From contig NZ_JAKMTB010000001.1 in assembly GCF_025772985.1 (NCBI RefSeq), positions 310,001 through 374,000 of the forward strand: a stretch of 64,000 nucleotides of DNA, given 5' to 3'. Positions 55,433-64,000 of the stretch are shown piece after piece (the stretch's first letter is position 1; every line of letters starts with the position of its first letter). Source of the stretch: Campylobacter sp. CNRCH_2014_0184h (lineage in GTDB: Bacteria; Campylobacterota; Campylobacteria; Campylobacterales; Campylobacteraceae). Position numbers and translations under genes: made by a program. Below the pieces are notes generated by a model that searched no databases, was not told the origin of the DNA, and saw nothing but the letters and a program-made list of their open reading frames with translations.

Positions 55433-55797
55433 TTAGCACAATTTTGGCTGTAGGTTTTGGTGGCTTTTTAGGGGCTATATCTAGAATGCTTACTAGTAGC
55501 TTTTTTAATAAAATCATTCCACATGATTTCCCCTATGGTACTTTACTTGTTAATATCATAGGATCTTTTTTAATGGGCTTGTTTTTTTCTTATGCAAACT
55601 CTAAAGGTGTGCATATTTTTACTAAAAGTTTAATTAGCACAGGTTTTTTAAGTGCTTTTACGACTTTTTCAACTTTTTCTTATGAAAATTTGCTATTTTT
55701 GCAAAGTGGTGATTATTTTCACTTTTTTCTAAATATTATTTTAAATGTTATCCTTTGTCTTTTGGCAGTATGGATTGGTTTTTTAATTTTTAAATAA
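55429..55797 (+). CDS. crcB: Fluoride exporter CrcB/Fluc
   Basis: A 122-residue four-helix dual-topology fluoride channel. GGFLGAISRM near 11-20, GTLLVNIIGSFLMGL near 37-51 (conserved Asn and GSF), and GFLSAFTTFSTFSYE near 72-86 with the Phe-box and sodium-site Thr-Phe pair. The start is a TTG overlapping the plsC stop (TTGA), with GAAAGG upstream. I see no fluoride riboswitch, as expected for a gene inside an operon. Confidence 0.95.
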   Translation: MISTILAVGFGGFLGAISRMLTSSFFNKIIPHDFPYGTLLVNIIGSFLMGLFFSYANSKGVHIFTKSLISTGFLSAFTTFSTFSYENLLFLQSGDYFHFFLNIILNVILCLLAVWIGFLIFK

Positions 55798-55808
55798 AGG
55801 AGATATAA

Positions 55809-57638
55809 ATGCAATTTCAAACTGAAGTTAATCAACTTTTACAACTTATGATTCATTCTTTGTATTCAAACAAAGAAATTTTTTTAAGAGAGCTTATTTC
55901 TAACGCAAGCGACGCACTTGATAAACTTAGTTATCTAAGCGTGAGTGATGATGCTTATAAAAATTTAAAATTTGAACCAAAAATTCAAATCAACTTCAAT
56001 CAAGAAGCAAAAACCCTAACCATAAGTGATAATGGTATAGGTATGAATAAAGAAGATTTGATCAATCATCTTGGAACCATTGCTAAAAGTGGTACAAAAA
56101 GCTTTTTAGAAAACTTAAGTGGTGATGCTAAAAAAGACTCACAACTTATAGGACAATTTGGTGTAGGCTTTTACTCTGCTTTTATGGTGGCTTCTAAAAT
56201 AGAGGTTTTAAGCAAAAAGGCATTAGATGATAAAGCTTATCTTTGGACTTCTGATGCTAGTGGTTATGAAATAGAAGATGCAAATAAAGATGAGCAAGGC
56301 ACTTGCATAACCTTACATTTAAAAGATGAAGAATTTTTAAACTCATACCGCATTGAAAGTATAGTAGAAAAATACTCAAACCACATACAATTTCCTATTT
56401 TTATGGAAAAAGAAGAATATTTGCCACTAGAAGAAGGTGAAAAAGAACCTAAAAAAGAATTAAAAAACACTCAAATTAACACAGCAAGTGCTTTATGGAG
56501 ACAAAATAAAGCAAGCTTAAAAGCTGAAGATTATGAAAGATTTTATGAACAAAATTTCCATGATTCAAACAAACCTATGCTTTATATCCACACAAAAGCT
56601 GAAGGTTCTATAGAGTATAATTCTTTATTCTTTATACCAGCACAAGCTCCATTTGATTTATATAGAGTAGATTATAAAAGTGGTTTAAAACTTTATGTTA
56701 AAAGAGTTTTTATAAGCGATGATGATAAAGAATTATTACCAACTTATTTAAGATTTGTGCGCGGGATTATTGATGTAGAAGATTTACCGCTTAATGTAAG
56801 TCGTGAAATTTTACAGGAAAATAAAATTTTAAAAAGCGTTCAAGAAGCAAGTGTTAAAAAAATCTTAGCTGAACTTAAAAAATTCAAAGAAAAAGATAAA
56901 GAAAACTATCTTAAATTCCATGAGAATTTTGGAAAAGTTTTAAAAGAAGGTTTATACGGTTTTGGCGAAAATAAAGACGCTATAGCTAGGCTTTTATACT
57001 TTAAAAACTCAAATAAAGAAGAATTAATTGATCTTGAAGAGTATAAACAAAACTTAGCTGAAGGACAAAATGAAATTTTTTATATTAGTGGAAAAAATGA
57101 AAAACTTTTAAGAAATTCTCCTCTTCTTGAAAGTTATAAACAAAAAAATATCAATGTTTTATTGCTTGATGAGGAAATTGACACCATAGTTATGCCTATG
57201 ATGAATGAATTTGAAGGTTTAAAATTTAGTGCTATTAACCATCTAGCTAGTGAAGAAACTAGCGAAGAACAAAAGGCTGAATTTGCAAGCTTGCTCATTA
57301 AAATAAAAGAAGTTTTAAAAGATGAAGTTGAAGAGGTAAAACTTAGCCAAAGACTTTCAAATAGTCCAAGTTGTATTGTTTATGATCAAAATAAACCTGA
57401 TTTTGCTATGCAACAAATTCTTAAACAAATGGGGCAAGAACAGCAAGTTAAACCTATACTTGAAATCAATCCTAATCATGAAATTTTAAAAGCCTTAAAA
57501 GAAAATGATACCTTAGCTAATGAAATGGCACATATTCTTTTAAATATGGCTAAACTTAGTGAAGGTATGGGTATAGATAACCCTAGCGAATTTAACAATG
57601 CCTTAAGCAAAATCGTTTCTAAGGCTTTAGAAAAATGA
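55809..57638 (+). CDS. htpG: HtpG, bacterial Hsp90
   Basis: A 609-residue ATP-dependent chaperone. GHKL ATPase domain: [17 protein letters not shown] near 19-35, [10 protein letters not shown] near 76-85, [14 protein letters not shown] near 115-128; middle domain with [18 protein letters not shown] near 316-333; C-terminal dimer domain ends at ALEK. A good AAAGGAG precedes the ATG. Slightly shorter than E. coli HtpG. The ATGA overlap couples it to a rhodanese gene. Confidence 0.97.
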   Translation: MQFQTEVNQLLQLMIHSLYSNKEIFLRELISNASDALDKLSYLSVSDDAYKNLKFEPKIQINFNQEAKTLTISDNGIGMNKEDLINHLGTIAKSGTKSFLENLSGDAKKDSQLIGQFGVGFYSAFMVASKIEVLSKKALDDKAYLWTSDASGYEIEDANKDEQGTCITLHLKDEEFLNSYRIESIVEKYSNHIQFPIFMEKEEYLPLEEGEKEPKKELKNTQINTASALWRQNKASLKAEDYERFYEQNFHDSNKPMLYIHTKAEGSIEYNSLFFIPAQAPFDLYRVDYKSGLKLYVKRVFISDDDKELLPTYLRFVRGIIDVEDLPLNVSREILQENKILKSVQEASVKKILAELKKFKEKDKENYLKFHENFGKVLKEGLYGFGENKDAIARLLYFKNSNKEELIDLEEYKQNLAEGQNEIFYISGKNEKLLRNSPLLESYKQKNINVLLLDEEIDTIVMPMMNEFEGLKFSAINHLASEETSEEQKAEFASLLIKIKEVLKDEVEEVKLSQRLSNSPSCIVYDQNKPDFAMQQILKQMGQEQQVKPILEINPNHEILKALKENDTLANEMAHILLNMAKLSEGMGIDNPSEFNNALSKIVSKALEK

Positions 57639-57970
57639 AAAATATAGCTATTTCTAAAGATATTTTGCACGAATTTTGCATTGTAGATGTAAGAACTCCT
57701 GGCGAATGGAAAAGCGGGGTTATAAAAGAAGCTATACTCATCGCACTTTGCGATGATAATGGCTTTATGAATGAAAATTTCATCCAAGAATTTAAAGAAA
57801 AAGTAGATTATCAAAATAAAAACATAGCCTTTGTATGTGCTACAGGCTCAAGAAGCAAACATACTGCTATGATGATAGAAGATGCTCTAGGTATAGAATG
57901 TACTAATCTAGATGGTGGCATGGTAGCGCTTTTATCACAAGGTTATGAAGCTACAAAAAAAGAAGGTTGA
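57635..57970 (+). CDS. Cytoplasmic rhodanese-like protein
   Basis: A 111-residue single-domain rhodanese without signal peptide. [15 protein letters not shown] near 17-31 and the active loop VCATGSRS near 66-73 with the catalytic Cys; the end [16 protein letters not shown]. It overlaps htpG by 4 bases. The following gene encodes an exported sister protein with the same ending block (GGMxALLSQGY), so this is a local duplication with one copy retained inside the cell. The sulfur acceptor is unknown. Confidence 0.9.
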   Translation: MKNIAISKDILHEFCIVDVRTPGEWKSGVIKEAILIALCDDNGFMNENFIQEFKEKVDYQNKNIAFVCATGSRSKHTAMMIEDALGIECTNLDGGMVALLSQGYEATKKEG

Positions 57971-57972
57971 TT

Positions 57973-58347
57973 ATGAAAAAAATATTTTTATCTTTAGCAC
58001 TTTGTGCTAGTTTTGTTTTAGCAGAAGTGAAAAATATCGATATTAATGCGGATATTTTGGAAAATTATCAAGTAATTGATGTTAGAAAACCTAGCGAATG
58101 GGCACAAACTGGTACTATAAAAAATGCCATTAAAATTAGCTTTTACAATGAAGATGGCAGTGTAAATAAAAATTTCGTTGAGGAAATTAAAAAGATTTCA
58201 AGTAACAAACCTATCGCTATAGTTTGTAGAAGTGGCTCAAGAAGTGCTAAAGCTTCTGCTTTACTAGATCAAAATGGCATAGAAGTTACTAATTTAAAAG
58301 GCGGTATGAACGCACTTTTATCACAAGGATACGTAACCTCAAAGTAA
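57973..58347 (+). CDS. Exported rhodanese-like protein
   Basis: A 124-residue precursor with signal peptide 1-17 (IFLSLALCASFVLA); I take the ATG at 57973, six bases after AAGG, rather than the TTG two codons earlier. One rhodanese domain: VIDVRKPSEWAQTGTI near 36-51 and active loop VCRSGSRS near 86-93 with Cys; end block GGMNALLSQGY. Periplasmic rhodanese may handle thiosulfate, polysulfide or protein thiols. Last gene of the run, followed by a strong terminator. Confidence 0.9.
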   Translation: MKKIFLSLALCASFVLAEVKNIDINADILENYQVIDVRKPSEWAQTGTIKNAIKISFYNEDGSVNKNFVEEIKKISSNKPIAIVCRSGSRSAKASALLDQNGIEVTNLKGGMNALLSQGYVTSK

Positions 58348-58365
58348 GTCTAGTTAGACTTACTT
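58342..58365. terminator. Bidirectional terminator hairpin
   Basis: AAGTAAGTCTA at 58342-58352, two-base centre, TAGACTTACTT at 58355-58365, then T-rich. It covers the stop of the exported rhodanese (58345-58347) and of convergent mog (58360-58362). Confidence 0.82.
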
Positions 58366-58887
58366 TTTCTTTGGCCTAAATACAGAAATTACCTCTTCAT
58401 TGTTTTCAATATAAGCTCCACCTATCAAATCCACACAATAAGGAATAGCAGGAAATATAGGCTCAATGCATTCTCTTATAGCTTTTGGATTACCCGGTAA
58501 GTTGATAATCAATGATTTTCCTTTTATACCCGCGCTTTGTCTTGAAAGTATAGCTGTTGGTACATATTCTAAGCTTTTTGCACGCATTAACTCCCCAAAA
58601 CCTGGTAGCATTTTATCACACACTGCTTGTGTTGCTTCTGGTGTCACATCACGCAAAGCAGGCCCCGTACCCCCTGTAGTAAAAATCAAATCACATTTTA
58701 CTTCATCAGCCAAATAAGCTAATTTTTCTATAATTAAATCATACTCATCAGGAATTAGCTCATAATAAAAACTTTTTTCACTTTTTATATAAGAATCTAA
58801 AATTTTTTCTATCTCTACTCCAGATTTATCTTCATAAATTCCACTGCTTGCCCTATCTGAAAGTACTAAAATTCCTATTTTTACCAT
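58360..58887 (-). CDS. mog: Molybdopterin adenylyltransferase
   Basis: A 175-residue MoaB/Mog-fold protein that adenylylates molybdopterin before MoeA inserts molybdate. ILVLSDRASSGIYEDKSG near 5-22, the FTTGGTGPALRDVTPEAT block near 69-86 and IINLPGNPKAIRECIE near 125-140 are characteristic. It lies 2 bases after the FtsH-like gene, far from moeA and mobB in the window. Confidence 0.94.
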   Translation of the reverse strand: MVKIGILVLSDRASSGIYEDKSGVEIEKILDSYIKSEKSFYYELIPDEYDLIIEKLAYLADEVKCDLIFTTGGTGPALRDVTPEATQAVCDKMLPGFGELMRAKSLEYVPTAILSRQSAGIKGKSLIINLPGNPKAIRECIEPIFPAIPYCVDLIGGAYIENNEEVISVFRPKKK

Positions 58888-58889
58888 TT

Positions 58890-60488
58890 TTACTCCATTA
58901 TGATTTTTTCTACATCTTGTTTTTCTATTTTTTCATTTTCTAAAAGAATGCTAGCTAATCTCACAACTTTTTCCTTCATTAATTCTAAAAATTCTTTCAC
59001 TTCTTGCTTTTGCTCTTGCAATAAACCCTCATTTGCCATAGCAAAAGTTTCCATGAAAGTAAGCAATTCTTTAACCTTTAAAAGATCACTTTGTGCATTA
59101 GTATAGCTTTCATTAAAAATAAGCTCCATAGCAACTGAGCCTGCTAGAAAAACTTTTATTTTATTTAATAATTCTGATTTTGATTTGATGGTATTTTCAT
59201 ACTCTTTAAATCTATCTTCAATTAAGGTAATTTTTTCAAATTTAACATCAAAATAAAAAGCACACAAAGCTTTAGCTGCTTGGTATGTGGCTTGAATTTT
59301 TCTTTCCTTATCACTTAGAGAGAAAATCTTTTTTTTACCCATTAAAACTTTATTAAGCACTGCAAAAAAATCATTTTCTTCTATTAAATCTGATTTTCTT
59401 CTTATAGCATTAATAGCCGCTTCATTAACTAAAGTCTCTAAAGCTGCTCCACTAAAACCCACACTAGCTTTTGCAATTTTTTCTAAATCTACACTAGATT
59501 TTTTCTCTTTCATATAATTTTGTAAAATATGCATTCTATCTTTAAAATCAGGTAAAGATATAAAAATTCTTCTATCAAAACGACCTGACCTTAATAACGC
59601 ATTATCCATAAGATCGATTTTATTTGTAGCGGCCATCACTATAACACCACTATTATCTTCAAATCCATCCATTTGAGTTAAAAGTTGATTTAGGGTATTA
59701 TCTCTTTCTACATTAGAAAAATCCCCCCTACTTTTACCAACTGCGTCAATTTCATCTATAAAAATGATACTTGGAGCTTTTGATTTAGCTTTTAAAAAAA
59801 GCTCTCTTACTCTTTTTGCGCCCATACCTACATAAATTTCTACAAAACTAGCCCCACTTTGATAAAAAAATGGCACCCCAGCCTCACCCGCTACTGCTTT
59901 TGCTATCAAGGTTTTACCTACTCCAGGAGGGCCTACTAGTAAAACCCCTTTTGGCATTTTTACGCCAAAATCTTTATATTTTTGAGGATTTTTTAAAAAA
60001 TCAACGATTTCTAAAAGCTCTACCTTAGCCTCATCAACCCCTGCTACATCTTTAAATTTAACTTCACTTACTACATCTTGTATGGTGTTATTTTGTTCAT
60101 TTTTTTCTAAAATATTTTTTTCTAAAGAAAGTAAATTTTGTCTATCTTTATTTTTTTTATTAAGAAAGAGTAAAAAACTTATAAGAAAAACAAGCAAAAT
60201 AAATATGAAAAAAAACTCACTTAAATTATAATCTTTAGCATATTCTAAAGGAATTTTTTGCCACAAAGCATTTAAATCCACTACATCTTTAGCAATTAAA
60301 AAATTTCCTTCTTTGCTTTTTAATAATATTTCATTATTTTCTACTATGGCTTTTTGGATTAAATTTTGCTCTAAAAGCTCTTCATAAGCAGACTTGCTAA
60401 TATAATCAGGTTGATTTTTTATAAACGCAACTATTACAAAAATACAAAGCAATAAAAATGAAGCTAAGATAATCTTTTTATTTTTCAT
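58890..60488 (-). CDS. FtsH-like membrane AAA ATPase lacking the zinc protease motif
   Basis: A 532-residue FtsH paralog. Membrane helices at about 6-22 and 90-110 flank a short periplasmic part; AAA domain with Walker A GPPGVGKT near 185-192, Walker [10 protein letters not shown] near 244-252 and second region ALLRSGRFDRR. The M41 peptidase part is kept by shape (LSDKERKIQATY, SKSELLNKIKVFLAGSVAMELIF, NAQSDLLKVKEL), but the HEXXH zinc site is replaced by YQAAK at 402-406; only the third-ligand Asp468 is kept. It should therefore bind and use ATP but not cleave. FtsH proper must be elsewhere. Overlaps mtaB by 11 bases. Confidence 0.88.
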   Translation of the reverse strand: MKNKKIILASFLLLCIFVIVAFIKNQPDYISKSAYEELLEQNLIQKAIVENNEILLKSKEGNFLIAKDVVDLNALWQKIPLEYAKDYNLSEFFFIFILLVFLISFLLFLNKKNKDRQNLLSLEKNILEKNEQNNTIQDVVSEVKFKDVAGVDEAKVELLEIVDFLKNPQKYKDFGVKMPKGVLLVGPPGVGKTLIAKAVAGEAGVPFFYQSGASFVEIYVGMGAKRVRELFLKAKSKAPSIIFIDEIDAVGKSRGDFSNVERDNTLNQLLTQMDGFEDNSGVIVMAATNKIDLMDNALLRSGRFDRRIFISLPDFKDRMHILQNYMKEKKSSVDLEKIAKASVGFSGAALETLVNEAAINAIRRKSDLIEENDFFAVLNKVLMGKKKIFSLSDKERKIQATYQAAKALCAFYFDVKFEKITLIEDRFKEYENTIKSKSELLNKIKVFLAGSVAMELIFNESYTNAQSDLLKVKELLTFMETFAMANEGLLQEQKQEVKEFLELMKEKVVRLASILLENEKIEKQDVEKIIME

Positions 60489-61734
60489 CCCCTAACCTTA
60501 CATAATTACAATCTTCTTTGCATTCATATTTTTCAATATTTATCCATTGTTTAGCAATATCTTCTTTGCTTGTAATTTTGATTTTATTAAAAAATTGATC
60601 ATAGCCTTCATAAAAACCATCTTTTTTACTCTCAACTAAAATTTCTAAAGTATCTTTTTGATTTTTTCTAAACTCATAATTATTTTGCGCGACTATATCT
60701 TTTAAAATATTTAATCTTTCTTTGGCTATTTCACCATTAATTCGTTCACTCATAGAAGCAGAATGCGTTCCATCACGCGGTGAGAAAATAAAAGCATGAA
60801 TATGCGTAAGTTTAAATTGCTTGAAATTTTCTAAAGCTTCTTGCCATATTAATTCACTTTCTCCAGGGTGCGCTACAATAAAGTCTGTTCCTAAAGCAAA
60901 ACCTTTTTGACTTAACTCATTAAACAGCGCTAAATCATTTTGCGTATGCGATCTTCTACGCATTATGCGTAGCATTTTTTCATGGGTATGTTGTAGGGCA
61001 ATATGCAAATGCTTTTCAAGCCAAGGCTCATCTAAAATTTCTTTAAAACTCTCATCAATTTGAGCAGGCTCCAAACTCCCAAGTCTTACTCTTTTTATGC
61101 CACGAACCTTACCTATTTCTTGTAATAATTTTCCAAGTGTAGTTTTATCTTTTAAACCATAACTTCCTATATTCGTACCCGTTAAAACCACTTCACTATA
61201 GCCATTTTGCGCAAGAAGTTTGATTTGCTTTATTATTTCCTCACTCGGCATACTTCTTGATTTACCCCTAACACTTGGGATTATGCAATAGCTACAAGCA
61301 AAGTCACATCCTTCTTGAATTTTTACAAAAGCTTTAGTGTGATTTTCATAATTACTTACGATTTTTGTATCAATAAAGCGTAAATTTCCAAGCTCATAAA
61401 AGGCTTTATCTTGCGAGATTAGCTCATTGATTTTATCTTTATTAGAAGCCCCTAAAACTCCAAAAATTTCTTTTTTATCAAAAAAATCCTTTCCCTTGCT
61501 TACAGCACCACAGCCTGTAAGTATAACCTTAACTCCATTTTTCTTTACACTATTAATATAGCTTCTAAGCCCGCTATCAGCACCATTTGTAACAGTACAA
61601 GAATTTATCACTATCACATCAGCTTCTTGCTCATTTTGTGTAACAATATGATCTTTAATATAAGTTTTTAATAATTGCGTATCATAAATATTAGTTCTAC
61701 AACCAAAAGTTTTAAAATATACCTTTTTTTTCAA
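60478..61734 (-). CDS. mtaB: MtaB-type tRNA methylthiotransferase
   Basis: Radical-SAM enzyme of 418 residues adding a methylthio group, most likely to t6A37 of tRNA (TsaE, a t6A factor, is at 13056). N-terminal cluster cysteines in TFGCRTNIYD near 8-17, INSCTVTN near 43-50 and LTGCGAV near 72-78; radical-SAM motif CDFACSYC near 142-149 followed by IPSVRGKSRS; C-terminal TRAM-like region. The subfamily choice MtaB over MiaB/RimO is from FGCRTN and VRGKSRS. Start is a TTG (AAGGA six bases upstream) overlapping mscS as TTGA. Confidence 0.9.
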   Translation of the reverse strand: MKKKVYFKTFGCRTNIYDTQLLKTYIKDHIVTQNEQEADVIVINSCTVTNGADSGLRSYINSVKKNGVKVILTGCGAVSKGKDFFDKKEIFGVLGASNKDKINELISQDKAFYELGNLRFIDTKIVSNYENHTKAFVKIQEGCDFACSYCIIPSVRGKSRSMPSEEIIKQIKLLAQNGYSEVVLTGTNIGSYGLKDKTTLGKLLQEIGKVRGIKRVRLGSLEPAQIDESFKEILDEPWLEKHLHIALQHTHEKMLRIMRRRSHTQNDLALFNELSQKGFALGTDFIVAHPGESELIWQEALENFKQFKLTHIHAFIFSPRDGTHSASMSERINGEIAKERLNILKDIVAQNNYEFRKNQKDTLEILVESKKDGFYEGYDQFFNKIKITSKEDIAKQWINIEKYECKEDCNYVRLGDEK

Positions 61735-63260
61735 ATATCTTCCTTATTTTCTATAAATTCATGTTTTGCCATATATAAATTTTGCGATGGATAAGCTATT
61801 TTTATATCATCATGCTTATTAAATTCATTAATGATTTCTTTGCTTATATTACTTCTTAAAATCAAAGCCGCATAAGAATTTGTCATATACCAAGCAGAAA
61901 TTCTCATGCCATAACCTTCTAAAAATGTAAAAAACCTAGGCTCTACTTTAGGATTTCTAATGCTGTATTCATTTCTTAATTTACTCATAGATTCTTTTGC
62001 AATTTTTGTATAACCTTTAGAAGCTTTTATAACGATTTCTTCCACTATTTCTAAGGCCTTTTGATGATTTGAATCAAAAGTCAAAGTAATATCAAGTCCA
62101 TCCCAAACTGTTTTCATACCATGATGGGTATAATTTGATATAAGATTGGTAAATATAAAATTATTTGGTATGAAAATTATCCTACCACTTCTTCTATTAT
62201 CTGTATAAGTTAGCAAAGAAATATCTTCATATAAGGTTATTCTTAAAAACGAAATATCAATTATATCACCGATATAATGTGTATTGTTTTGAAAAACTCT
62301 AACCCTATCACCCACTCTAAAACTTCCACCAAAAACTATCACACACCAACCAAGCATAGACATAAACATATCTTTCATAGCAATAGCCAAACCAGCAGAA
62401 GCAAAACCAAGCACAGTTACTAAGTAACTGATATTTTCAATATATCCAAAAAGTAAAATCAAAATAATCACATTGATATTAATAAAATTAATGATTTTAT
62501 TTGCTGTATAAAAGCGATCATTATCGCCTATATATTTTCTAGCTATAAATTTGAGTAAAAACGCTATGGCTACAACGATAATAATAGCCAAAACTATATT
62601 AAAAGCTCTTACACCTTGAATTTTAATAGAAGCTGTTGTTTTTTCAATTTCTTCTTGAATTTTTTTCTCATACACAGAATAAGAAATTTCTCCAAAACGC
62701 AAGGTTTGTGAAAAATCTCTTACCATTTGATTGGATATTTTTAAATATTCATCATGTTCTTTACTAGGGGCTAATTTAGCTATCTCAGCCACTAAAACAT
62801 TTTCTTTTATAAGCTCATCTAAAGTTTGCTTAAAACTATTTAAGAGATTAACATATTCTTCTTTATCACGTCTTAGTTTTTTTATGTGTGAGTATGCTGA
62901 AATGATGGCTAAAGGATTAGTTAGTTTATCTATTTTATCAACTTCTTCAGGCGCTAAAACCATCTTGGAAAAATTTGCACTTTTATACTCACTTAAAAGC
63001 TCTAATCTTTCTTTTAAGATTAAAATTTGCCTTTCTATAATGCTTTTATTGCGCTCATTAGCCTTTAAGCTTTCTTTTTCTAAAGCTAAAATTTCATTTT
63101 GAGTTTTTCTGTAAATATTAAAATTATTATATTTAATCACCCAAGTATTATATGTTAAATTATTATGCAATTCATTGAGTTTTTGCTCTAAATGTTCTAT
63201 ATCATCTTGCGCTAAAAGCATCAAAAAAGGTAAAAATAAAAGTAAAAAAATCTTTTTCAT
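61731..63260 (-). CDS. MscS-family mechanosensitive channel with periplasmic coiled coil
   Basis: A 509-residue protein: signal peptide 1-18, an extracytoplasmic coiled-coil rich region about 22-205, membrane segments near 217-238, 252-270 and 275-307, then the MscS pore and cytoplasmic beta and alpha-beta domains ([16 protein letters not shown] pore helix near 288-303; [15 protein letters not shown] near 365-379). It is larger than E. coli MscS and resembles the multi-domain YbdG/MscM-like types. Overlaps aroB by 4 bases. Gating function is inferred from family only. Confidence 0.92.
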   Translation of the reverse strand: MKKIFLLLFLPFLMLLAQDDIEHLEQKLNELHNNLTYNTWVIKYNNFNIYRKTQNEILALEKESLKANERNKSIIERQILILKERLELLSEYKSANFSKMVLAPEEVDKIDKLTNPLAIISAYSHIKKLRRDKEEYVNLLNSFKQTLDELIKENVLVAEIAKLAPSKEHDEYLKISNQMVRDFSQTLRFGEISYSVYEKKIQEEIEKTTASIKIQGVRAFNIVLAIIIVVAIAFLLKFIARKYIGDNDRFYTANKIINFININVIILILLFGYIENISYLVTVLGFASAGLAIAMKDMFMSMLGWCVIVFGGSFRVGDRVRVFQNNTHYIGDIIDISFLRITLYEDISLLTYTDNRRSGRIIFIPNNFIFTNLISNYTHHGMKTVWDGLDITLTFDSNHQKALEIVEEIVIKASKGYTKIAKESMSKLRNEYSIRNPKVEPRFFTFLEGYGMRISAWYMTNSYAALILRSNISKEIINEFNKHDDIKIAYPSQNLYMAKHEFIENKEDI

Positions 63261-64000
63261 GCAAACACCTCTAAAGTGCGTAAAATATCTTCTTTGTTTA
63301 TATCATTTTTTATACAAGCTTTTCCCAAACCACAAGCTAAAATAAAATTAATCTTTTGAAAATGTGTCTTTTTATCTAAGAAAAAGGCATTGTAAAACTC
63401 TTGTATATTTGAAATTTTATAAGATATAGGTAATTTAAATTTCACAAGTAAATTTTGCACTCTTTGGCATTCTCTCTCACTTAATAATCCTAAATTTAAT
63501 GCTAAAACATTTGCCATATTCATACCTATAGCCACAGCTTCACCATGTAAGTATTTTTTATATCCTGTTTGATTTTCTATAACATGAGCAAAAGTGTGTC
63601 CATAGTTTAAAAGCATTCTTAAACCGCTTTCTTTTTCATCTTGTGAAACCACACTAGCTTTAAGCTCTATGCTTTTTTTGATGATTTGAGCCAAGGTAAT
63701 ATCATCTAATTTAGCATTTAAAAATTTACCCTCGTTCAAATTTTCTAAAAAAGATAAAATTTCCTTATCAAAAACCACAGCCATTTTGATAAATTCAGCC
63801 ATGCCCGCAGCTAGTTCTCTTGAAGGCAACGTTTTTAAAAACTTACTCTCACAATAAACTGCTTTTGGCTGATAAAAAGTACCTATTAAGTTTTTGCCAA
63901 ATTTATTATTCACTCCAGTTTTACCACCCACACTTGCATCCACACAAGCTAGTAAGGTTGTGGGAATATTGATAAATTCTATCCCTCTTTGATATATACT
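63257..64000 (-). CDS. aroB: 3-dehydroquinate synthase, N-terminal part outside window
   Basis: Second step of the shikimate pathway. The frame is open to the window's end, so the true start is beyond 64000; the first ATG visible is internal. The fragment starts in the NAD-binding part with [22 protein letters not shown] (in part; the usual Gln before VDAS is Cys here), then [22 protein letters not shown] and [12 protein letters not shown] with zinc-binding His residues. It overlaps mscS by 4 bases and is upstream in the run. Confidence 0.95.
   Translation of the reverse strand, partial: SIYQRGIEFINIPTTLLACVDASVGGKTGVNNKFGKNLIGTFYQPKAVYCESKFLKTLPSRELAAGMAEFIKMAVVFDKEILSFLENLNEGKFLNAKLDDITLAQIIKKSIELKASVVSQDEKESGLRMLLNYGHTFAHVIENQTGYKKYLHGEAVAIGMNMANVLALNLGLLSERECQRVQNLLVKFKLPISYKISNIQEFYNAFFLDKKTHFQKINFILACGLGKACIKNDINKEDILRTLEVFA

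Noticed and set aside
1-64000. CRISPR arrays, insertion sequences, rRNA operons, riboswitches
   Set aside because: No spaced direct repeats, transposase motifs, rRNA sequence blocks or recognisable riboswitch cores were seen in any gap.

Overview
The window is a compact, strongly AT-rich chromosomal segment of a Campylobacter-type epsilonproteobacterium. The evidence is gene content and order: flaG-fliD-fliS, era-hslUV-rplI-argG, the S4 gene-tsaE-lptB-rpoN cluster, metG-fbp-mobB-lipoprotein-slt-yggT-gltX, hydABCD, ctp-purC-purS-purQ-plsC-crcB-htpG, a single Xer recombinase of the XerH type, and a PEB3/AcfC-like binding protein. Blocks familiar from C. jejuni occur here in a different arrangement, so a non-jejuni Campylobacter (the lari group is a guess) is more likely than C. 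jejuni itself. I see no insertion sequence, prophage, rRNA operon or CRISPR array. TTG starts are common (nine genes), often as TTGA overlaps with the upstream stop.

Layout. 1-6446 (+): FxsA-like membrane protein (cut by the window edge), hemC, a UbiD-family decarboxylase, then a sigma28-driven flagellar operon flaG-fliD-fliS plus a small partner. 6446-6765 (-): RNase P RNA. 6792-12697 (-): argG-rplI-hslV-hslU-era followed by two membrane proteins that look like a type II secretion/type IV pilus inner-membrane GspL/M (PilN/O) pair. 12811-16052 (+): S4 protein, tsaE, lptB, rpoN, yggS. 16045-23163 (-): tRNA-Gly, flgA, ubiX, coaD, tmk, hisS, speA, cysE, murG. 23271-27326: a small orphan gene behind a sigma54 promoter, moeA-murA, an EamA transporter and an FspA-type flagellar secreted protein behind a sigma28 promoter. 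27372-29835: xerH, a racemase, a small gene and an AT-rich gap that holds a difH-like inverted repeat, so this is probably the replication terminus.

29836-34904: histidine phosphatase, rhomboid protease, a PepSY-like exported protein, a DUF3298-type exported protein, ybeY, queC, yceI and the PEB3/AcfC-like protein. 34966-43030 (-, apart from one lipoprotein gene): metG and central-metabolism or cell-wall genes to gltX. 43101-47702: a second PepSY-like gene and the uptake [NiFe]-hydrogenase operon hydABCD. 47862-50497: clpB behind a strong promoter that overlaps a HAIR-like (HspR) operator. 50643-58347 (+): ctpA, purine genes, a membrane SH3-like protein, plsC, crcB, htpG and two rhodaneses. 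58360-64000 (-): mog, an FtsH-like AAA protein that has lost its zinc site, mtaB, an MscS channel and aroB (cut by the window edge).

Themes. Flagellar control is visible in several places: rpoN itself, two sigma28 promoters, one sigma54 promoter and two small non-structural genes under them whose products both begin MQ-x-ND. Two distant paralogous PepSY-like genes share the same TTCAC-N6-TTCAC type direct repeat at the same distance from their -10 boxes, which suggests one response regulator (DccR-like) controls both. The most unusual proteins are the FtsH-like pseudoprotease, the GspL/M-like pair and the orphan Mur-ligase-N-domain-like protein. Convergent gene pairs repeatedly share one hairpin that includes a stop codon and probably serves as a bidirectional terminator.
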